Numbered from the stretch's first letter, positions 12,801 through 25,997 are shown. The stretch: 64,000 nucleotides of DNA from Callaeas wilsoni (GCA_013398955.1 VWPU01018644.1:19566-83565), one strand, 5' to 3'. A program made the numbers and translations. Notes: generated by a model not told the origin, from the letters alone.

Positions 12801-14735
12801 GAGAACCTGTCTTCTGCTTCCTGCCTTGCAGTGAGGCACCTGGCACATGTGTAGCAAGTTAATGTGGTTCCCCAAGTTATGCAGTATAGAAATCACACAT
12901 GCTGATACTTCGAAAACTTTTAATTCAGCCAGAGCTACATAATACAGTATCTGTAATAACCTGTAGTAAAAGTATTTATTCTAAACTCCACACTTGTATT
13001 TGCAGTGTAGAGACTTTTGTCTGAGTCCAGCAGGTACACAAGTATGTGCCCACATTTACCTGGATGAATTGTCCTTTAGGGTGCACCTGCATCTGTCCGA
13101 TTTTAGTTCAGACCAGGAGGATTTAGTAAATTGCCCAGGTGTCCCCATTTCCTGTGCTTTGGTGGAGAGGTTTTGGGAAGATGGACCCCATGGGGGCCCC
13201 GCTGCTAAGCTGGTCCCAGCCACACCTCTATTTCTGTGCGTGGGCACTTTGCCATCCCTCACATCCTCCAGGATGCCACACAAGGGTTTCACAATTCCGG
13301 TTTGAGTTTTCTTGGAATGAGTATTGGAATGAGGTAGACATCAGGAATAAGCTGTGATTCCCACCTTGTTTGTCCCGGTGAAGAGCAGATTTCAAGTCCT
13401 GCCCTGGATTTCTTGATTCTAAGGGTATCAGTATTGCTGTGCACAAATTCTCAGATCAGGAAAGAGAAACCTGCACTCTGTGCTTAGCTCCCTGTCACTT
13501 CCTATTCCGTGTCCGATTTCTCAGATCTGCCCCCAGCTCTGCATTTTCCTTTAGGGCTGATTTTGCAGCAAGCCTTGCAATACTGTAAAATATATTGGTC
13601 CAGAAATCTTACTGGGTGGAAAATAGTTATGCAGCTAAACAGCAGCACATATATGCAAGAGTAAGGTATTGCTGTAATTGACAATTCATTATTCAGGAAT
13701 TTTAAAAAATTTTATTTTCTGTAATAGTAAATTTATTTTCATCCTCTATGGTTTAAACAGTAACTCTTTTCATTGTGCATTTGTATAGGAGAGACACCCT
13801 TATTTCCTTTTATTTAGTTTTGAATACTATTAACAATACCATTAGACTTATTTGTGCTACTTATGGAATAAGACAAAACTAAGGATAATATTATCAAGGT
13901 GTTTTCCTTTGCATATCCCTTTTTCAGCTGGGTTGGGCCATAGTTGTTGTTTCTTTCAATTTATGTCTGGGTCACACAAGCTAAGATATATAGGTAAAGA
14001 TGAAAGTGGCAGCCTGTGTCATCTTCCACATGTTCTGTCGCAGGAAGAGAATGTGGGTTTCCATCTGCTTTGTCAAGGGCCATAACAGACTTCCACCACA
14101 GAAACAGCTTCCCAGTCTTTGTAATTTGATGGGCCTGTAATGTGTGGCATTCAGGTGTAAAACTCACATTTGCCTTATGGAATTGCACTTCGGTCAATCT
14201 CTTCAAGATCCACATCCCATTAAACATTAAAGTGCCAATCATCATGCAAGAGTTAACACAGAATTAATTAATAGTAAAGGAACAAGAATAAAATGTAGCC
14301 CTTGATACTACCTTTTGCTTGAGAAAATATAACTAAGATGAACAAACCAAACCAAAATTATTACTGATTCAGTTTCCCCCAAACAATGTCAGCCATAAAC
14401 AGTGTATCTATAAGGTCCTCTAAGGAATGCAGCACTTTAACTCCCTTTTCTCCTAGCTTGAGACAGGTTATCAAATTCAGCTCTTTACACTGTTTAAACC
14501 CCAAGCCATCCTTTGGACTTATGTGGGTTTCATACTAGTATTGCACAGCTGAAATTCATTTAATAACCCAAAAGAGACCTGCAGTGTGCTTTTTTTCCCT
14601 CTCCAGTTTAACTGCACAAAGTCTGAACATTATAATCAAAATCCCGTATAACAGTTTGCCTTTGAGCTCTTTGAAATGGAGAATGGCTGAAAAGTACCAG
14701 GGCATGGAGTGCCATGGAAGAACTAACTTGTGAGC
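9841..14735. other. Unique non-coding DNA
   Basis: No gene recognised. At 11568-11912 a plus-strand frame stays open for 115 codons and begins with an Ala/Glu/Arg/Lys-rich helical-looking stretch, but it has no identifiable family. The 13.0-13.45 kb patch is GC-richer and open on both strands, which is more likely composition than coding. Confidence 0.5.
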
Positions 14736-14800
14736 AATTCAGGCGTAATTTCTTTACAGGAAGGGCATTATGGAATAAATTGCTTGGGGTATTCAGGCAG
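14736..14800 (+). mobile_element. Possible ancient CR1 fragment
   Basis: The stretch beginning AATTTCTTTACAGGAAGGGC, followed by GGAATAAATTGC and a G-rich step, resembles the CR1 3'-terminal sense pattern (AATTTCTTCAC, AAGGG, then TGGAATAG and TTGCC). Only about 60 bp align by eye, and no octamer 3' end follows. It could be a very old, decayed copy or a chance match. Confidence 0.3.
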
Positions 14801-15605
14801 TGAGGCAGGCAAGAACCATAAATCAGCTCTGAAATATAAACTGGGAAATTGGAAGCGAGAGAAATGACGGGGTTTGAGCTTGCTGGTTAGGGATGTCGTT
14901 TCTGTTTGGGATAAATAAATGTTCTGATCTGAAGGTGCACAACGGCAGCTGGGGAAGCAGAGGAAAGACCTGGAGGTGGCCAAAGGAGGAGGAAATGACA
15001 GTTCTGCTCTAGGTGTATTGCACTCAGCTGTGAAAGAGTCCTGTGTAAATACTGCCAGATAACCTATTATACATGTTTCTTTTGTAGGGGCAGTTTTATG
15101 TTTCCTTGCTCAGTTCTCATCTTACTGGAAAGTCGGCAAGGGGAGGTCTGGGGAATTTTTGTTTGGGGGGTTTTCTATTTTCTTTTTATATTAAATTTGG
15201 AGGACATCATCCTTTTCCCTTTCAGCTCAGTAATCGAATCCCAGAGCATGGTGCATTACTTTTCTGGCCATTTGGTCATGGTCAGGTATAATTGTCATCT
15301 CAACCATTCAGCACCTCCTCAGATGAGTAATGAGTGGATGTTAGGAAGAAATCAGGCTTTTTACTTCATGTGGAGCTCAGTCCAAAACTTTAAAAAGGAG
15401 ACATTCAGGAAAAGGCATGGGCACAGAAAGCAAATAAAATATAACTGAGAAACTATTTGAGGTGTGTTCAAACATTTGACTGAGGAATTATAAGAGGAAC
15501 GTATAAACATAGAAAAGACATGACAATATTTTTATGACAATATAAAAGGAACTCCAAATATTAAATGTGAAATAGCGTATGGACATACAGCAGCTCCCTC
15601 CAAAT
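14801..15605. other. Unique non-coding DNA
   Basis: A 116-codon plus-strand frame (15098-15448) overlaps a second frame and has no recognisable domain. No repeat is identified. Confidence 0.5.
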
Positions 15606-15610
15606 CCTAA

Positions 15611-16046
15611 TGTTGTGTTTTAACCCCAGCCAGTAATGAAGTACCATACTGCTGCTTGCTCCAGCTTGGTGGGGTGGGGAGGAGAATCAGAAAAAAAGGT
15701 AAAACCATGGGTTGAGATAAGAAAAGTTTAATAATAGAATTGCAATAAAATAAAATCATAATGATGATGATAATTACATAATGAAAAGGAAAACAACAAA
15801 GAGGAATAAGCCTCAAAAAGAACAAGTGACACATGTGCCATGGCCATGTCCCATCATGGATTCTTGTGCATCTCCTCACTGTCAGAGGATGGGAAGATGA
15901 AAATTCCTGCCCTTAGGATAAGCACTACTTAGCAACAGTCAAAACATCAGAATGTTATCAACATTATTCTCATACTGAACTCGAAAAACAGCATTTTACC
16001 TGCTGCTGGGAAGAAAATTAACTCTATCCCAGCTGAAACCAGCACA
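15611..16046 (-). mobile_element. Solo LTR, ERVL-like, reverse strand
   Basis: The reverse strand starts TGTGCTGGTTTCAGCTGGGA at 16046, continues through the ATAGAGTTAATTTTCTTCCC motif, and ends in CTGGGGTTAAAACACAACA at 15611. This is the start and end pattern of a common bird ERVL-type LTR as I recall it. The terminal dinucleotides are TG and CA. The 5-bp flanks are CCTAA (15606-15610) and ACTAA (16047-16051), matching at four of five bases, consistent with a decayed 5-bp target-site duplication. The element is about 436 bp, and its central promoter region looks shortened. The end region is homologous to the plus-strand copy at 42574-42740, which supports the family call from within the window. 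There is no internal retroviral sequence, so it is a solo LTR. Confidence 0.85.
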
Positions 16047-16537
16047 ACTAACCAAGCTCTTGCAACACTAGAATAATTATTTTTTAAATACATGTCTGTT
16101 TGCACCAGTGGTTTTTCGAAACGTAATATGCTTTGTTTGTGTTGGTTTCAGGCTTAAACTCTAGGCCAGCCTAGAACCCAAAGAAGTTGCATTCAAACTC
16201 TACCCAGGAGTTGGTTCTTGACCATAATCACAGAAACCAAAACGCCAAGGAGGAAAATACAAGTCCTATTGTTTTAGTAATGATGGATCATTCTTCTTAG
16301 CCTTGTACAACTTTGAACCCTGATGCTGCTTGCACCTCTTCCTCCCCAAAGCTGTTTTCCTACTTTTGTTGTCCTTCATCCAGGCAGCTCACACAGTGCT
16401 CATTTCTAAATACATCTGAGGCTGGGCTGCTTCATCCTGCCTGCTGCTCAAAGGTTTGCGCATTTGGCTTCACCTGGAGCTTTACCACAGGCACATTCCT
16501 GTCACTGAGCAGAGTGTGACCAGCATAAGAGGGTTTC
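16047..16537. other. Unique non-coding DNA between two transposons
   Basis: This 490-bp spacer lies between the ERVL-like LTR and the CR1 fragment. No gene or repeat is recognised. Confidence 0.55.
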
Positions 16538-16868
16538 TCATAGAATCATAGAATAGTTTGGGTTGGAAAGAACCTTTAAAACTCATCTAATCCAACCCCC
16601 CAGCCAAGGGCAGGGACACCTTCCACTAGATCAGGTTGCTCAGAGCCCCATCCAACCTGACCTTGAAAGTTCCCAGGGACAGGGCAACAGTCACCTCTCG
16701 GAGCAACCTGTTCCAGTGTTTCCCGATGCTCACTGCAAAGAAATGCTTCCCTATATCTAAACAAAATGGGCCATCGTTTAGTTTAAAAACACTATGCCTT
16801 GTTCCAGTACAAGTCCTGCTAAAAAGTCTGTCCTCATGTTTCTTTTATCTTGAGAAATACAGCACATG
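16538..16868 (-). mobile_element. CR1 LINE, 5'-truncated 3' end, reverse strand
   Basis: The left edge carries two copies of the octamer TCATAGAA (16538-16553), the reverse complement of the characteristic CR1 3' terminal octamer. Next come TAGTTTGGGTTGGAAAGAAC, the CCAACCCCCCAGCC segment, GGGACACCTTCCACTAGATC, AGGTTGCTCAGAGCCCCATC and AACCTGTTCCAG. All are hallmarks of the bird CR1 3' region. Similarity fades near 16868, so only about 330 bp of the 3' end remain and no reverse transcriptase coding sequence is present. CR1 copies are normally truncated at the 5' end and leave no clear target duplication, as here. Open frames overlapping this interval are transposon artefacts. Confidence 0.95.
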
Positions 16869-17929
16869 CACCTTAACTCACCTCGTTCATAAAGCTTTTC
16901 CCAGAGTTGACACCTTAGCAAAAGAATTAACATTAAAAGTGATATTCTAAATTACCTTGTCTTCCCCTCACCCATGTACTCATACAACTATTGTCAGTTT
17001 GGAGGAGGGGCAGGATTGCTGCCAAACAAGATTTTCATGCAAAAATTGTGATAAACAGCCTGAAAATGATGACACACATTGTGAAATCCTTCACATCTGC
17101 TTTCCCCAGCCCTCCCTTCGCTGTCCCCAGGGTGCTCTGCTAAGTGCTGGCTGCTAGATGAAGTGTACCATTAGGGGATCAGAGTTATGATGGAAATTCA
17201 CCTCTCTGAGAATTAGAAGATTCCTCTTCAGTTAGCTTTGGGATGTGAGCAATAAAGTGGTGATGACTGAGCCTTACCCAGGAGCACCGCGCTGCACAGA
17301 GCACAGAGCCCGGCAAAGGCAGCCTTTGTTAACCACTGAGTTATGCCAGAGATGCATAAGCAATCACAGCTCAAGGGCTAAAGAAACACATTATAAATTC
17401 TTATAATTATTTGTTATGACAGTGAGCAGAGAACAGCTTAAATGCAGGAAGTATTTATGGGGCTGGGAGGAGAGCACAGGGGCTGAAGCGTGCACGGTTC
17501 ACCTGATGCTCCACGGGCTGGGAGGGAGGCTGAGCACATTCCGGGAGTCAGACAGGAGAGATTGCTTCTTCTGTCCTCTGAGATGGAAAGCTGTTACACA
17601 GCCAGGTGCTTTCTGCCTGTGACCCCACGAACTTCACCTCCCTTTCTGCCCTGGGCACAGCATCAGACACAACCTGTCCCTCCCATGGTTTGTACCAAGA
17701 TGTGGAAAATGTGGAAAAACATGGATCTGATCTCAACTTACCTCTGTGTCATTTCCTCTCTGTCCCAAAGGTACAGCCAGCATGACTTCCTCCTCCTCTA
17801 CATGTTCTAAAATAGAACAAAAGAAGAGTCCTCCACATTGAAGATAAAGGAGCAGGTTTGGGGCACAAATTCCAATTTATATATTAGTGCTGAATTCAGA
17901 TACCAGAGGAGACCCAGACTGTGAGCCAG

Positions 17930-17974
17930 GTTTGGGTTTCTTTGGTTTTGTTTTTTTGGTTGTTTTTTTTTGCA
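17930..17974. repeat. T/G-rich low-complexity tract
   Basis: Runs of T are interrupted by GG and GGG and end in TGCAGG. The tract resembles a polypyrimidine-AG splice acceptor on the plus strand, but no exon is identifiable after it. Confidence 0.8.
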
Positions 17975-19367
17975 GGAGAGTCTTTTTAAAAAAAATAGTA
18001 ACTGTAAAGGAAAATATGTCTTTCCACTGTCTACTGATCTGTTTTTGAAGCAGGAAATTCTTGTAGCCTATAATAAGTTTCAACAAATTATAACATTTTG
18101 GAAGAACACTATTCAAGTTTTCTAAATTAATTCTTTCTTTAAAACAATATTTTAAATTAAGTTACATCTAAGTACAGAGATTCAGAGATTTTTAAACATT
18201 AAATTCCTGTGTTTTCACAAGACCAATTCATTTTTCATTTGGATTTCTGTTTGAAAACTATTTGTGAGATTTCAGCTTTTTGTTCAATTTCAGACAGATT
18301 AAACAACAACATTTTAATTATTATTATTTGCTTGAAAATGTCAGGAAAATTATTCTTTCATTGGTTTCCTGAAGAATTCCTTCATCTTGTAGGACAACCA
18401 CAAAAGAAATACTCATTTTACAGGTTGTCCAGACCAGTCAGTGCTCATAGTTAAGAGCAGTAAAATCTATTAGGCAATGAGATGGCTCTGAGAGATGCCT
18501 CTCCCTGGTAACACTGATAATAGAAGAATGAATTACCTCTGAATCTACAGTTAATTGCAATACCATGGAGCACAGCAAAATGAATGAAATTTAAATCTGC
18601 AGGGTATGATTTGCTGCAGTTTTTGTCACATTAGTTCCAGATAAACAGAAATTATTTATATGTGAGTGTGTATACATACCCTTATAAGAGTTTACACACC
18701 CTTATATACACATATTTATGTGGCTACTTTCTGTGATACATGCATTCACACTATGTATGCAGCAAATGACTTGCATTCCCTTGAACTACACCACTCTGGA
18801 GCACACAGAGGTCTATATTTTTATGGTGGATTGGCAGTAGGACTGATTGTACATAATTAACAGAGCAGTCACACTGCTGCCAGCTTGGAGAATTACATAC
18901 TCACAATGCAGAAAATGAGTCCATATTGCACAGCAAAGGGCCTGAACACGGAGAGCAATTTGGGTTTACTGGAGAAAGAATGGCAATTGCTTACACTGAT
19001 AGAGAGACAGCAGCCACTAACATGCTCTGGGTCACACAGTGCTGCTTTGTTTGAACACCATTTTAAGGTGAGGGCAAATTTAAACAGCATAATTCCACAG
19101 AAACAGCAGCTGAGCCTGATGGTCTGACATGCTGTGATTTGCTGCAGGGGTGGGATGGAGTACCCTGTCCTATAGCATATGAAACTTTCTTTTCTTTTTT
19201 GTTTTTTTGCAAGATTTTATTCCCACGACTGTAGATACAGGAGAGCAGAACACCTTAAGTTAGTGAATCACTATTTAGGTGGGTTTGGTATTTCACTTTA
19301 TAATGGGACTGAGGAAAGCTTCAAGCTAAAAAGCAAGATCCCTGCCTGACAAGGCAAGTGAACATAA

Positions 19368-19386
19368 AATAATAATAATAATAATA
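19368..19386. repeat. (ATA)n microsatellite
   Basis: About six ATA/AAT trinucleotide units form a short AT-rich simple repeat. Confidence 0.85.
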
Positions 19387-22300
19387 GCAATGATTGCATC
19401 TAGCTGGAATTCAAATTCCCTTCTAAGCTCCATCAGTGCTGTTCACTAAGTGATGTAGAGTTAAAGCTTTAGATTTCTTCAGTTAGGCAGCAACATCCAG
19501 GGAATATGAGGCTATAGCTACCTCTGAGGACAACAGCTCCTCACAATATCCTTGAGATATGCACGCTTGCAAAAAGACTTAAAGCTTTTAATTTCTGATG
19601 TTCTTAAGGCCTAATCTCCTCCAAAATACCTGATTCTTCAAATTCCCTGTATAGCTCCCTTATGCACAGCTAAATGTTAAGAATGCAAAATAAACTTAAT
19701 TAGCTAGTGTGCTAATATCCTCACAGCCCTCTGTAGCCACTGGAAAAATCTCATATTTGAAAAAGAGAGCAAAATGCATAATTTTTCTCCTAATGCAGCA
19801 AGAAAAGCTGTGTGAAAGTAAATATGAGCTCTCAAGACAGAAGTGAATATAGCTACATATTAGTTTGTTCTTTTTTTCGCAAACCAATGAAAACTCATTT
19901 CCAAAAGTTGATGGCAAGCATATGAGCATACTCCTGTGGAAAAGCTTCACCCCTCCTGGTGAAAAAGATGCTGCTGTCATTTCCTGGTGCTTAGAAAGAT
20001 GAGTAGATGGACAATCTTCCAAAACATCCCATTGCTAATTTTTCATCTGCCCTTGTAAAGCAGGGAACAAGCACGGAGGGTAGAGCCAGAATATGAACTA
20101 GAGCTTTCTTGGCATGGGAGCTGCCATTGAACAGAAGAAATGAAGTTGGTAAATACAATTTTCAGAACAGTTTCTCTGTGTTAACATGGCAATTTTCCTA
20201 TTATGTGTGGTGGTTATTTTTTTTTCTAATTGGTTTTTCTGATTTATTTAGGAAATTGCAGTTCAGTTAAAGTACATGATTGTTTCTCAAGGCATAAAAA
20301 TTGCATAAAGAAATTGACATATTTTTGGATGCAATCCAGTCCGGTTTGGTCTCTATGATTGGATGAGGAAAAATAGGGCTATGGTATTAAATTCAACAGA
20401 ACCGAAACCAATGCTGAAAATTCTATAAACAACACATTTTTAATTGGATGTAAATTGAAAAAAAAAGAGGCAGGTGAAACCTGTGTAATTTTATCTTCAC
20501 ATTTTTCTCATATTGTAAAACTGAAAAATGCTATAAGCTTCAAATATTTTATAATGCTTCTTTTTTTGTAAAAAGAAAGAAATATGCAACGCTGAAGACA
20601 TTTTGCTTAAAACATTGAAATCCTTGGATGTGTAAAATCTTTCATTGTAGATAAATTTGCCACTAATGCACACATTTGCTATATTAACTTTAGACATATT
20701 AAACACTTGGGATGCGACTAATACTAATGCACGCTGCAATACGAAGCTTCTGAAGCTGGAACAGCAGACACAGAGGGGAAATCCAGGTCACAGAATCTTT
20801 CAGAGGGACTACAGGCAAACTGATCACAAATCTACTTGCTTGGTGTAGCCTCACTTTTAGCCATAAATCATGGGAGTTGAGGCTCACCTACAGATATGGA
20901 TCCCACGGCACAGCGCAGCTCTACAGGGCACGGTTGGAGCCCCTGATCCTGCATTTTTGAGACCCATGATGGGTGGAAGAAGAGGAGCATGATGACACTG
21001 AGCATTGTGCTGGCTGTCAAGCCAGGAGCTGGAGTGATGAGGACTCACCGCGCAGCTTCAAGGAAAATTGTAATTACGGCTCCTCTGGAAGCACATTCAG
21101 CTGAAATGGCCCCAAATCGTACATCATTTCTTACTGCACTTATAACATAACCGTTGTAGGGCAACACTGCAACATGGGACAAGACAGGTGACGTTTGGGT
21201 TTTTCCCCCTAACAGCTTGCAGACATAAAACCAGGGAAAAGATTTATTTCTTAATCCCATATCTAGCCCATATTTCTTCAAGATTGGAAGCAATCCATAG
21301 AAATTATTAAAAGACTAAAAATCTTACTGCAGAGGATAAGGATTAAGAAAGAGAAGTTTGGAAGGTTTCTTGACCACAGTAGATAAGATATTAGGGGATA
21401 TCTCATCTAGGAAAGAAATGCACAGCAAGAACCACTGACTAAACTGAAGCCAGGGTCAAATTCAGACAAGATATTAGGCACACGTTTTTCAGACCAATAC
21501 AATATGCTTTTCTGGAGAATATACTTCAGATAGATATGAGTTAATGGTTGAATAAGGTGCATATTAGAAAAAATTCAGCACCCAGATAAAATGGATTAAA
21601 GGCCCCTTCTGACATTCTAACTTTATTACTTGTAGTATCGAGGATATCTTATAAATATTGAATATTCAACACCATCCATTTAGAAGGAAGGTGATCTTGT
21701 TTCCATGGCAACTTGCTTGTAGGCAAGCCATTAGTTGGTCACCACTTCTTTCTGGGATGCTGCGTGTTTGTCCCCCAAATACTTTAGTTCCACCAATTTT
21801 ACAAACTACCTAATTTAAAAAATAATAATCTGTATTTAAGCCAAACATAACAAATCTTCTGTTTGCATAAAATATAAGAAGACCTATGCATTTTAATTCT
21901 TTCTCAGGATGATTACTTTCTCTTTTGTGATTCATAAATTCCAGCAGATGCGGCAAAATGTTACATAAAAGGCTTTTTAGGGTAATTATGTCTTCAGCTG
22001 GAAATTTTGACATTTGTGATCTCTCTCTTTGATCACTGCTATTAATATATCCTTAGCAGCTATGACTTCCTGAGAGTTAACTAATTGATAGAAAAAAAAC
22101 TGCTCAGAGTTGCAAGAGTTTTCTCTTCTTTATTTCTGTACAAGTGACAGGGCCGCCCTGAACAGGATCATTACCTTTTCAGTTAATAGAATACTCAATA
22201 GACAGTAGTACAAATACAACTGTGACTAGCACAAAGCTGGGATCTTTGTCTTTACCTAGTACTTAGGTGTTTATTTATAGTGTACAGGTATTTGCATTAA

Positions 22301-22639
22301 CACAGTGCTAGCAGCTTCACTGCATTTCAACACCCTGTTGCTTTAAGAGTGGAGGAAGCCCAAGGCAGCTGTGAACTAGCCCAAGGTGAACGAAAGAAAC
22401 GGGACAGAGAATAAAAATACAGAATCAAAATAACTCTACTGGTTAGACAGAGAAGTGACAGAGAGAAAGGTTAAGTTCATCTAGTCACATGTCAAGGAGC
22501 GCAGCGTTGTAAATCCAACAGCTGTAGCTCCTTGGAACACCTACTGAGCCCTTTGCTGGTCCCATACTCTTTTCATTGGCTATCCAGGAGCCCTAGGATT
22601 TCAGGTTTCTTAGGCAATTCATAATTAGACAGCATCAGT

Positions 22640-22700
22640 CCACCTCACAGAGATTAAGGGGCTTGCCCAGTGTCATACAAGAAGTCCTTGATTAAAGTGC
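22640..22700 (+). mobile_element. MIR-like SINE remnant
   Basis: The segment CTCACAGAGATTAAGGGGCT followed by TGCCCAGTGTCATACA aligns by eye with the conserved MIR core (CTCAGAGAGGTTAAG, CTTGCCCA, GGTCACACAG, AGTAAG). The match runs in order over about 45 bp with scattered mismatches. MIR is an ancient amniote SINE, so high divergence is expected in a bird. Neither end of the element can be placed. Confidence 0.5.
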
Positions 22701-23748
22701 AAAAATTGCCCACACTTAATTTCGCTCCAAATTATGGCCTAGGCTAAGATGCTGTCAGAAATACTCCACATCCAATCTGACATTCTGCCTAGTACATTGC
22801 CACCTTTTGGACAACACTGCCTGCACCAGGAAGATACTTAGATTACCCTAGGAAGATACATAGATTTACTTCATTAAGAAGAAGCATTTTAGGAAATTTT
22901 CTTTAAAAATTAGATTATAAAAGTGTTGACACTCCCTTTGATATGGCACAGTTTTTGTTGTTTAGAAAACAACTTAAGCTCTTATTTCCTTTACCTGAAT
23001 GAAAGCACAGCCATTACAGCCTTCAAACCTCAAATCAAGCAGGTGAGTACTACTTCTGGATAAATGCAATCCATATGCAGCAGAAAGTTCACTGTCACAT
23101 GAAGTATGCTATGCCCTGTGTGCTTTAAATAGCTCTCCTGATGATTAGAACTTTTCCTGGTTAGCTTGAACAAGGAGTCTTCTTCTGACCATCCTATGGA
23201 AGGAGCCTCCCTGAGGACAATATTCCCACGAATGCTGTCCTCCTGTCTACAACTCCTCATCTCTGTCTTATCCTTTATTGCAGACACGGAAGAACAAACT
23301 TATACTTTCTCCACTTTGTAGTGCTCAAAATTTGGGTGAAAAAAACTTGAATGAAGAAAACCACTGCCTCATTCAAGCACACAGGCCTATGTACTCCTAA
23401 GTATGCCAACATCCATATAAATGGGGCATGGAAATGATTTATCACTAGCACAGCTGTTATAGGATGTGAATTGGTTAGATGTGACACAGCATATCCTTTT
23501 GCTAGCACATTTTATTACTTTTTTTGTGGTTGAAACACCAACTTCTTAATAGAAGTTATGCACCATGGATACAGCTATTTATTTCCACCTCCAGAAAAAT
23601 TACAAATTTGAAATCTGCTCTCACTGTTTCACATTCTATTTTAAATAGTAAAGTGTAACTCTGATACTGAAGTTGCCATTTATTTATAAAGCTGCTACAC
23701 TGGTCATCATGATTCCCCTCGTTTGCTCTCTTCCTCAAAAAGCTCCAC

Positions 23749-23763
23749 AAAAAAAAAAAAAAA
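23749..23763. repeat. Poly-A tract (15 bp)
   Basis: This is an uninterrupted A run. No retroposed element is recognisable on its 5' side. Confidence 0.85.
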
Positions 23764-25997
23764 GGAATTACAAAAGAAATTTCAGAGAGAAAAAAAAACA
23801 GAGGCATTAGAACACGTTTCTTAGGATTAGGGAAGGATATGGATATTATCAGTGTCAGAACAAGGACAGGCCTCTGTTATCAGACATATCACACCCTGCA
23901 CCAGCTGGACAAAGCTAAATCCCCTGTGATGTGTGGATGAAGCACCTTTCTCTGAGGATGCTGGGCCTGCCCATGTCACCTAAATTCTAAGCTGCACAAA
24001 AGGCTAGACATTGTCCCAACTTCAGGCTGAATTAGATTTGTATCCTCGCACCCTAAAATTTCTAACAGAAAGTAAAAATAAAAAAGTCCAGGTTTCATAA
24101 TCCTGAAGTCTATAGAAATTATATGCATTTCTTTTTAGTCCAAGTTCTGCTAAAACTCCTGTTGTTAAACAGCCATCAGTCACATTTAGGGGAGAAGGAG
24201 CATCTTTTTCCATATAAAGATATTCTGCAGGAAAAACACATGCAACTTTGGAGTGAAAAGCAGTTATTTCCTGCCTCATAAGCAGAACAAACATCTAGGA
24301 GTGAGGTATCATGAGGCTGAGCTTTACCAGACTTCCCATCCCAATGAATCCCACATGAATCACTACTGGTCAGGCAGAGAGGACAGTCACACTCCACTGC
24401 ACCTTTTATTGCTCATCTGCATTCCACCGAATTTGTATCTTCTGCATCTCTGCCTCTCCCTTAGGGTTCTATATCTCCTCCTGTGATACTTTTCCCTTTG
24501 GATCCTTAAGCCGCTAATTTTCACCATATTAGCATTTCCATTTCGGTCTGTCTTTTTCACATTTATAGACATGTTCATGCACAACTTCGTTCCACCTTGA
24601 CAACTTCCTCAGTAAAAGTGAGCCAAAAATCACATGGCTCAGCTGTACCAGAGCAGGGCTTGAACACCACACAGCTGAACAGGCTGAACCTTGGGCCAGG
24701 GCATGCTCTGGCCATTTCAGTTGAAAATCTATATGACCTTACAGCAGTCATGACTTTTGTTAGAATTTTTTCCCCAGTTATTTCTTTGAGTTCACTTCCT
24801 CTAACACTTCAGTTAAGGCAGTGTCTGTCCAGGGCACAAGACACTAGCTGAGCCTCAACTATTTTGATAGCCTTTTCCACTGCCTATCAGATCACTCTGT
24901 CCCACTGTCACAGCAGACATCATCCCTTAGTGTCAACACAGCAAAACTCACATCGTCCCACCTGCAGATGTGAGAAATTAAGGAAATGCAAAATCAGGTC
25001 AGAAGAAGATTGGGTGGTAGACTCGATAAAACATAGATCCTCCAGGAGGTTTCCAGTGAATATAGAATGATCAGCCTGCACCTCACCTGCCCAGGGCTGA
25101 GTCCCTTCCCTTACAAACCCACTACCACCTTCTCACAGCACCAGCAAGGAAGTGTCTGCTTTTATTTCTGTAATTGCTGCCTTGGTGCTGCTTAGCAATT
25201 CTCCTCCTTTGGTAGGAGGGCAATCATTCTCATTAGGTGTCAGAGTGCGACAGCAGAGTGCTTTTGTTTGGAGTACAGCGTGGAGAATGATCATTTCGAG
25301 TCCGAGAGCTGGGGAGAGCACTCTTCCCTTTGGAAATTAAGCAACTGACAGATGTTAGAACACCATTAAACATATACAAAGGCTCAGGGCCTTCTTGCAA
25401 AGTTTATTGCTCTATTCAAAATTGGCGAATTCAAGGAAGAATTGCTTGCTGCAGTGCAGGTTACTTAAACTTATCTTGTAGGACAATGATGGACTGGAAA
25501 CAAAGGTGCCAGTGACAACCTTCCAGGAGCATTGGCCAATTACTCTCAGCAGCAGAGACTTTTAAATGTCATCCAAATCTCATCTGTGGGGCATGCCAAA
25601 AATATTTTGTGCTTTTCACAAGCTAACTCTGCTTCATACCCAGGTCTATCTTTCTCATGAGATCAAAGGAGAAGGTCTGTCTTCACGCTTTGTGAAACAA
25701 GCAATTATTAATCCAGTATGAAACTTTATTGACAACTTGGTGTTGAGAATGAGGTTCCTGCACCGAGTTTCAGCCACCAGAGATGATTGAAGTGTCTAGC
25801 TTGATCTTCTCTACATCTAGTGAGCCTAGCAAAAGATGAACTCTGTGTCTAGAAAAAGGGAAGGCTGCTCACAGAGGAAATTTCAGATAACTGCAATAGT
25901 GCCTGCAACTTTGGATATGAAGATCAGGAAAGGACAGTACTTAGACAGAATTTCCATTTTTGGGGGTACAAAGAGTGACTGAGAAAAAGACTGGGAC

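Larger units (their letters stand above)
16869..22639. other. Unique non-coding DNA with simple repeats
   Basis: No gene recognised. The interval includes a T/G-rich low-complexity tract (17930-17974), an ATA microsatellite (19368-19386) and AT-rich sequence near 20.14-20.48 kb. Fragments near 18980-19060 and 20040-20100 faintly resemble MIR tails, but too weakly to call. Confidence 0.5.

Noticed and set aside
13056..13305. Overlapping open frames on both strands in a GC-richer patch
   Set aside because: No recognisable product and no splice context; compositional openness explains it.
18980..19060. GGGTCACACAG motif resembling a MIR tail
   Set aside because: Only about 11 bases match well and the surrounding sequence does not follow the MIR core order.
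20040..20100. Segment with AGAGCCAGAATATGAACTAG resembling the MIR 3' part
   Set aside because: The match is short and lacks the preceding core, so it cannot be separated from chance.
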